A stretch of DNA of 64,000 nucleotides from positions 1,426,001 through 1,490,000 of the forward strand of contig NZ_CP015820.1 of NCBI RefSeq assembly GCF_002007485.1. Reading direction: 5' to 3'. This DNA is from Ditibartonella apihabitans (GTDB lineage Bacteria; Pseudomonadota; Alphaproteobacteria; Rhizobiales; Rhizobiaceae). Of the stretch, positions 59,749-64,000 are shown piece by piece (position 1 is the stretch's first letter; the number at the start of each line of letters is the position of its first letter). The notes beneath the pieces were generated by a model that was not told where the DNA came from, did no database searches, and saw only the letters and a program-made list of their open reading frames with translations. Both the position numbers and the translations under genes were made by a program.

Positions 59749-60231
59749 ATGGCTACAAAACCAACAAGTACCGTCAAAAGCACAGGTGTTAACAAAGATC
59801 TCATCCGCGATCTCGCCGAAATACTCAATGATACCAACCTTTCGGATATCGAGGTTGAACAAGGAGACTTGCGCATTCGTGTTTCGCGCCAGTTGAATGC
59901 AGGTGCACCTGTACAAACTGTCTACGCGCCATCTCCTGCAGCACCGGCTGCACCAGCTGCTCCTGCTCCCGCAGAATCGGCAAAAGAAGATTTGACAAAA
60001 AATGCCGTAACTTCCCCTATGGTTGGCACTGCTTATTTGGCACCTGCACCTGGGGCTCGTCCATTTGTTGAAGTCGGGCAAAAAGTTTCGGAAGGTCAAA
60101 CCTTGATTATTATCGAAGCAATGAAAACGATGAACCAGATATCTTCACCCCGTGCAGGCACGGTTAAAGCTATTTTGGTGGAAGATGCGCAACCTGTTGA
60201 ATTCGGTGAGCCTCTGGTCGTTGTTGAATAA
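59749..60231 (+). CDS. accB: Acetyl-CoA carboxylase biotin carboxyl carrier protein
   Basis: Carries biotin between the carboxylase and transferase of acetyl-CoA carboxylase. The 160 residues have an N-terminal helix region ([30 protein letters not shown]), an Ala/Pro linker, and the biotinyl domain with EAMKTMNQ; Lys126 is the biotin site. GAGGAG upstream. It is followed by accC after 14 bases. No aroQ gene lies directly upstream as in many Rhizobiales. Confidence 0.97.
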   Translation: MATKPTSTVKSTGVNKDLIRDLAEILNDTNLSDIEVEQGDLRIRVSRQLNAGAPVQTVYAPSPAAPAAPAAPAPAESAKEDLTKNAVTSPMVGTAYLAPAPGARPFVEVGQKVSEGQTLIIIEAMKTMNQISSPRAGTVKAILVEDAQPVEFGEPLVVVE

Positions 60232-60245
60232 GACAGGATCGCTAA

Positions 60246-61601
<1,356 letters not shown>

Positions 61602-61606
61602 TAGCT

Positions 61607-62212
61607 TTGTCTGAAAAAGAAAAAGATAAATTAACCCCTGCGCTACTTCTAAGCGCCTATGCGCAGGGTATTTTTCCTATGTCGGATGATGCCGAAGACC
61701 CCGACATTTATTGGATACGTCCCGAACGGCGTGGAATTATTCCTTTGGACAATTTTCATATTCCGAAAAGTCTGAAGAAAACTATAAAGAAAGAGCCGTT
61801 CAAAATCGTCATTGATTCCGATTTCGAAGGCGTTATTTCCGGCTGTGCCGAATCAAAGCCCGGACGTGAAACAACGTGGATCAATCACCCCATTCGCAAA
61901 GCTTATGGTGAGCTATTCGAACTCGGTTTTTGCCATACAGTTGAAGCTTGGCAAAACGAAAAGCTTGTCGGTGGTTTATACGGTTTGGCTTTGGGACAAG
62001 CCTTTTTCGGTGAAAGCATGTTCTCGCGCGTCACTGATGCTTCCAAGATATGTCTTGTTGCGCTTGTAGACCATTTGAAAAGCCATAATTTCATTCTTCT
62101 CGACACACAATTTACAACACCGCATCTTGAGCATTTTGGTGCGATAGAAATTACAAGACAAGACTATGAAACGCGCCTGAAAAAAGCCCTATCCGGCCAC
62201 GCCGAGTTTTAA
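61607..62212 (+). CDS. aat: Leucyl/phenylalanyl-tRNA--protein transferase
   Basis: Adds Leu or Phe to proteins with N-terminal Arg or Lys, marking them for ClpS/ClpAP. The 201 residues have [35 protein letters not shown], the ETTWINHP loop, [21 protein letters not shown] and the closing [16 protein letters not shown]. It starts with TTG (61607), since no ATG precedes the conserved domain, five bases after accC, so it is probably translated by coupling. Confidence 0.94.
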   Translation: MSEKEKDKLTPALLLSAYAQGIFPMSDDAEDPDIYWIRPERRGIIPLDNFHIPKSLKKTIKKEPFKIVIDSDFEGVISGCAESKPGRETTWINHPIRKAYGELFELGFCHTVEAWQNEKLVGGLYGLALGQAFFGESMFSRVTDASKICLVALVDHLKSHNFILLDTQFTTPHLEHFGAIEITRQDYETRLKKALSGHAEF

Positions 62213-62349
62213 AATCTTTATATTTTCTCACCAAATTGTCGGCTAAATTCCCACTTGTTTTTCAAAAATTTTTAGGATGCAAAAAAGATTGTTGTTTTGG
62301 CAATTTTTCTGTTTGCCTTTGGCGAAGTTTATGCTAGTTGCAGTGCGGC

Positions 62350-62425
<76 letters not shown>

Positions 62426-63123
62426 CTTAAGTCTTTGATTTACAAGTCTAATTTCCGAAACACAAAAATTCACATATTAAAGTTTGACACTTTTTTGAAG
62501 AGTTTGACAATTTATGTGCTCTTTTTGTTCATTCTTGCAACCGAGTCGCACAACGGCCACTTCGTTTTTTGCCTTGTTCCGGTAATCGTAAATAGTGCCT
62601 TTCAATACATTAAACATATCATTATCGATATCACCAATCGGCATGTCAGAACTGAGGTGTGAATCAACGAGCTTGTTGTTCAACGTCGGCTCTTCATGTC
62701 ATTGTTACAGCCTCTGATAATAAAGAATATCCGAGCTTTTTTTGCTTTCAACACCTAATTAGTCTTCTGTTGTCAGCATCTGGTGTTTTATCTTTTCCTT
62801 CTTTTGTGGAGCAAAATCATTGCCAATTTTCCTATAATGGTCATTGCCATATCCGCCAGCAAAGTCGGTACCGACTAATATCCCGGTTCTGTCAGAATTG
62901 TTTTCGTCAATTCCTGTGTCAGAGATTTGGTCAAATCATGGTCTTTAATACCCGAGATTATTGGCAAATCCGCCGATAATCCTATCAACCTTTCTATAAG
63001 CAAACTGTTACAATTACTGTGAATTCGATACAAAAACTTATTGTTGAAATTTATAAATTGCATTGTGGTGCTTTTCGTTCGATTGCATAGTAAATATCAT
63101 GCAGTAAATGGAGACCGGTTCAA
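62426..63123. other. AT-rich gene-free region after tRNA-Thr
   Basis: About 700 bases with only weak open frames on both strands. A nine-base direct repeat AGTTTGACA occurs at 62481-62489 and 62501-62509. No second copy of the tRNA 3' end is seen in the window, so an att pair cannot be shown. No integrase is visible. Confidence 0.4.
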
Positions 63124-63753
63124 GTGGATAAAGATAAATTAATTGATGTTAAGCAAAGGTTTTCTGTTTGGTGTGCATCAACCGCAGCCAGGGCTTCAAG
63201 GAATTGTCGATTTACGGGTGAACAAGGTGCAGAGATTGCTCTTAATAGCTCACTTTTGGACTATCAGACTTTAGACGATTTACCTGACCCGCTTGAATTT
63301 GATAATTTACATAAAAAATTACGGCAAAAAATTTGTCTAGCGGCCGAAAATACTATCAAAAACAAAACAATGCAGTTCACACACGGTGTAGCTGCAAAAT
63401 TTATAAATATTTATTTTAAAGCTATGTTCCTAAATGACGTTCCAGCAGAACACTCTGACTACGAGAACAAAATAAACGCTTTGCATCCGCCGATAGACCG
63501 CCTCTTATTGCAAAAATTAGCAGAAAAAAATGTTGGCGGCCTCAGAAATTTTTGGCAGTGGAATGTATTTATAGGGTGGTCCAATTTTTCTTCCGACGAT
63601 TATGAAGAGATTATAAAACATATCAAAGATGTAACCAAAGGTCATTTATGGGAAATTGAAGAGTTTTGGCCCGGTTTTAATAAAACTAAAAAAGTTACCA
63701 ATAATCCAACATTACCATTTTATGAAACAAAAACACAAAACAATGTTCCGTAA
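63124..63753 (+). CDS. Hypothetical protein, orphan gene beyond tRNA-Thr
   Basis: A 209-residue soluble, mostly helical protein without signal peptide or membrane helices. Notable points are RASRNCRFTGEQGAEIALNS, FTHGVAAKFINIYFKAMF, the central LHPPIDRLLLQKLAEKN, and an aromatic C-terminus (GLRNFWQWNVFIGWSNF, GHLWEIEEFWPGF). The HPPID segment followed by a Trp-rich end recalls uncharacterised proteins of mobile or accessory DNA, from memory only; I assign no function. It starts with GTG at 63124, ten bases behind GGAGA. Codon use appears more A/T-rich than in the core genes, in line with transfer. Confidence 0.7.
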   Translation: MDKDKLIDVKQRFSVWCASTAARASRNCRFTGEQGAEIALNSSLLDYQTLDDLPDPLEFDNLHKKLRQKICLAAENTIKNKTMQFTHGVAAKFINIYFKAMFLNDVPAEHSDYENKINALHPPIDRLLLQKLAEKNVGGLRNFWQWNVFIGWSNFSSDDYEEIIKHIKDVTKGHLWEIEEFWPGFNKTKKVTNNPTLPFYETKTQNNVP

Positions 63754-64000
63754 GCCTACAGCTCAATTGTGTTTAACTTTCGTACTCTGATGGCTTTGTT
63801 TTTTAACCTTGCTACAATACCGATAGAATAGCAGCCGCATCGAAATTATCATGGTTAAAAAGCCCTACCGGTCATGAGGTTGTCGTCCGGTTTTTACACG
63901 AGAAATAGACTTGCTAGAGTCCGCATTGACATTGTCGTTATAGATATAAACGAAATAGTCTGAACAGCTTATGAAAAGCCGTTCATCAACAGCTAGTCGA
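63754..64000. other. Right end, no supported gene
   Basis: About 250 bases. A weak hairpin ACCGG/CCGGT followed by TTTTTA (near 63870-63895) could terminate the orphan gene. An ATG near 63971 opens a frame to the window edge, but it has no ribosome-binding site. Confidence 0.35.

Noticed and set aside
62435..62683. Overlapping open frames on both strands after tRNA-Thr
   Set aside because: Both start with TTG or weak codons, lack ribosome sites and have no recognisable composition or family.
63971..64000. Start of a gene at the right edge
   Set aside because: Only ten codons are visible and no ribosome-binding site is present.

Overview
The window looks like chromosome from an alphaproteobacterium of the Rhizobiales (Hyphomicrobiales), most likely Bartonellaceae or a close Brucella relative. 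This is an inference from three things: an AT-leaning composition with genes packed on both strands; families typical of this order (DUF1476/ATPase inhibitor zeta, DUF3126, TIGR02281 aspartic protease, a two-domain cold-shock protein, a PyrB-linked PyrC without metal ligands); and gene blocks such as purC-purS-purQ-purL and accB-accC-aat. The branched-chain amino acid transporter, MobAB and cobalamin genes would suit a larger-genome (for example insect-gut) Bartonella. No rRNA or marker comparison was possible.

Layout. 1-10 kb: end of a flavin reductase gene, rpe, purB, the DUF1476 gene and the purine cluster purC-purS-purQ-(lipoprotein)-purL, then bolA, grxD and a drug exporter. 10-20 kb: mostly minus-strand housekeeping (ttcA, rpsD, murI, trmJ), then map and radC, then a minus-strand block of DUF3126, cysE, a hydrolase, DUF192 and a cold-shock protein. 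20-25 kb: gloA and a complete five-gene branched-chain amino acid ABC transporter. 26-32 kb: gatA-gatC, a small accessory insertion (28-29.5 kb), a UPF0173 hydrolase, ruvX and aidB. 32-44 kb: pyrB-pyrC-plsY-dprA, topA, rnr, an MFS protein and rpmG. 44-54 kb: an L,D-transpeptidase, mobA-mobB, GST, a nuclease, a uracil-DNA glycosylase-like protein, an Lrp regulator with thiM, and cobT/cobS. 54-62 kb: TIGR02281 protease, dusA, an aminotransferase, an M48 protease, a DsbA-like protein and accB-accC-aat. 62-64 kb: tRNA-Thr followed by AT-rich DNA with one orphan gene.

Two observations stand out. First, five genes (a hydrolase, purQ, a lipoprotein, cobT and cobS, the last twice) are each broken by a one-base deficit, mostly in homopolymer runs. 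Adding one base restores a full-length product each time. The uniform direction points to sequencing or assembly error before real decay, although loss of purQ, cobT and cobS would matter biologically if true. Second, a duplicated 3' end of the UPF0173 hydrolase gene, including its terminator, flanks about 1.4 kb holding a secreted beta-propeller gene and gene fragments, which looks like a small acquired insertion that kept the target gene intact. Two small genes with good ribosome-binding sites (36 and 59 codons), a third 58-codon open frame without one, and an unrecognised gene beyond tRNA-Thr are the other candidates. I did not find a convincing new multi-gene system.
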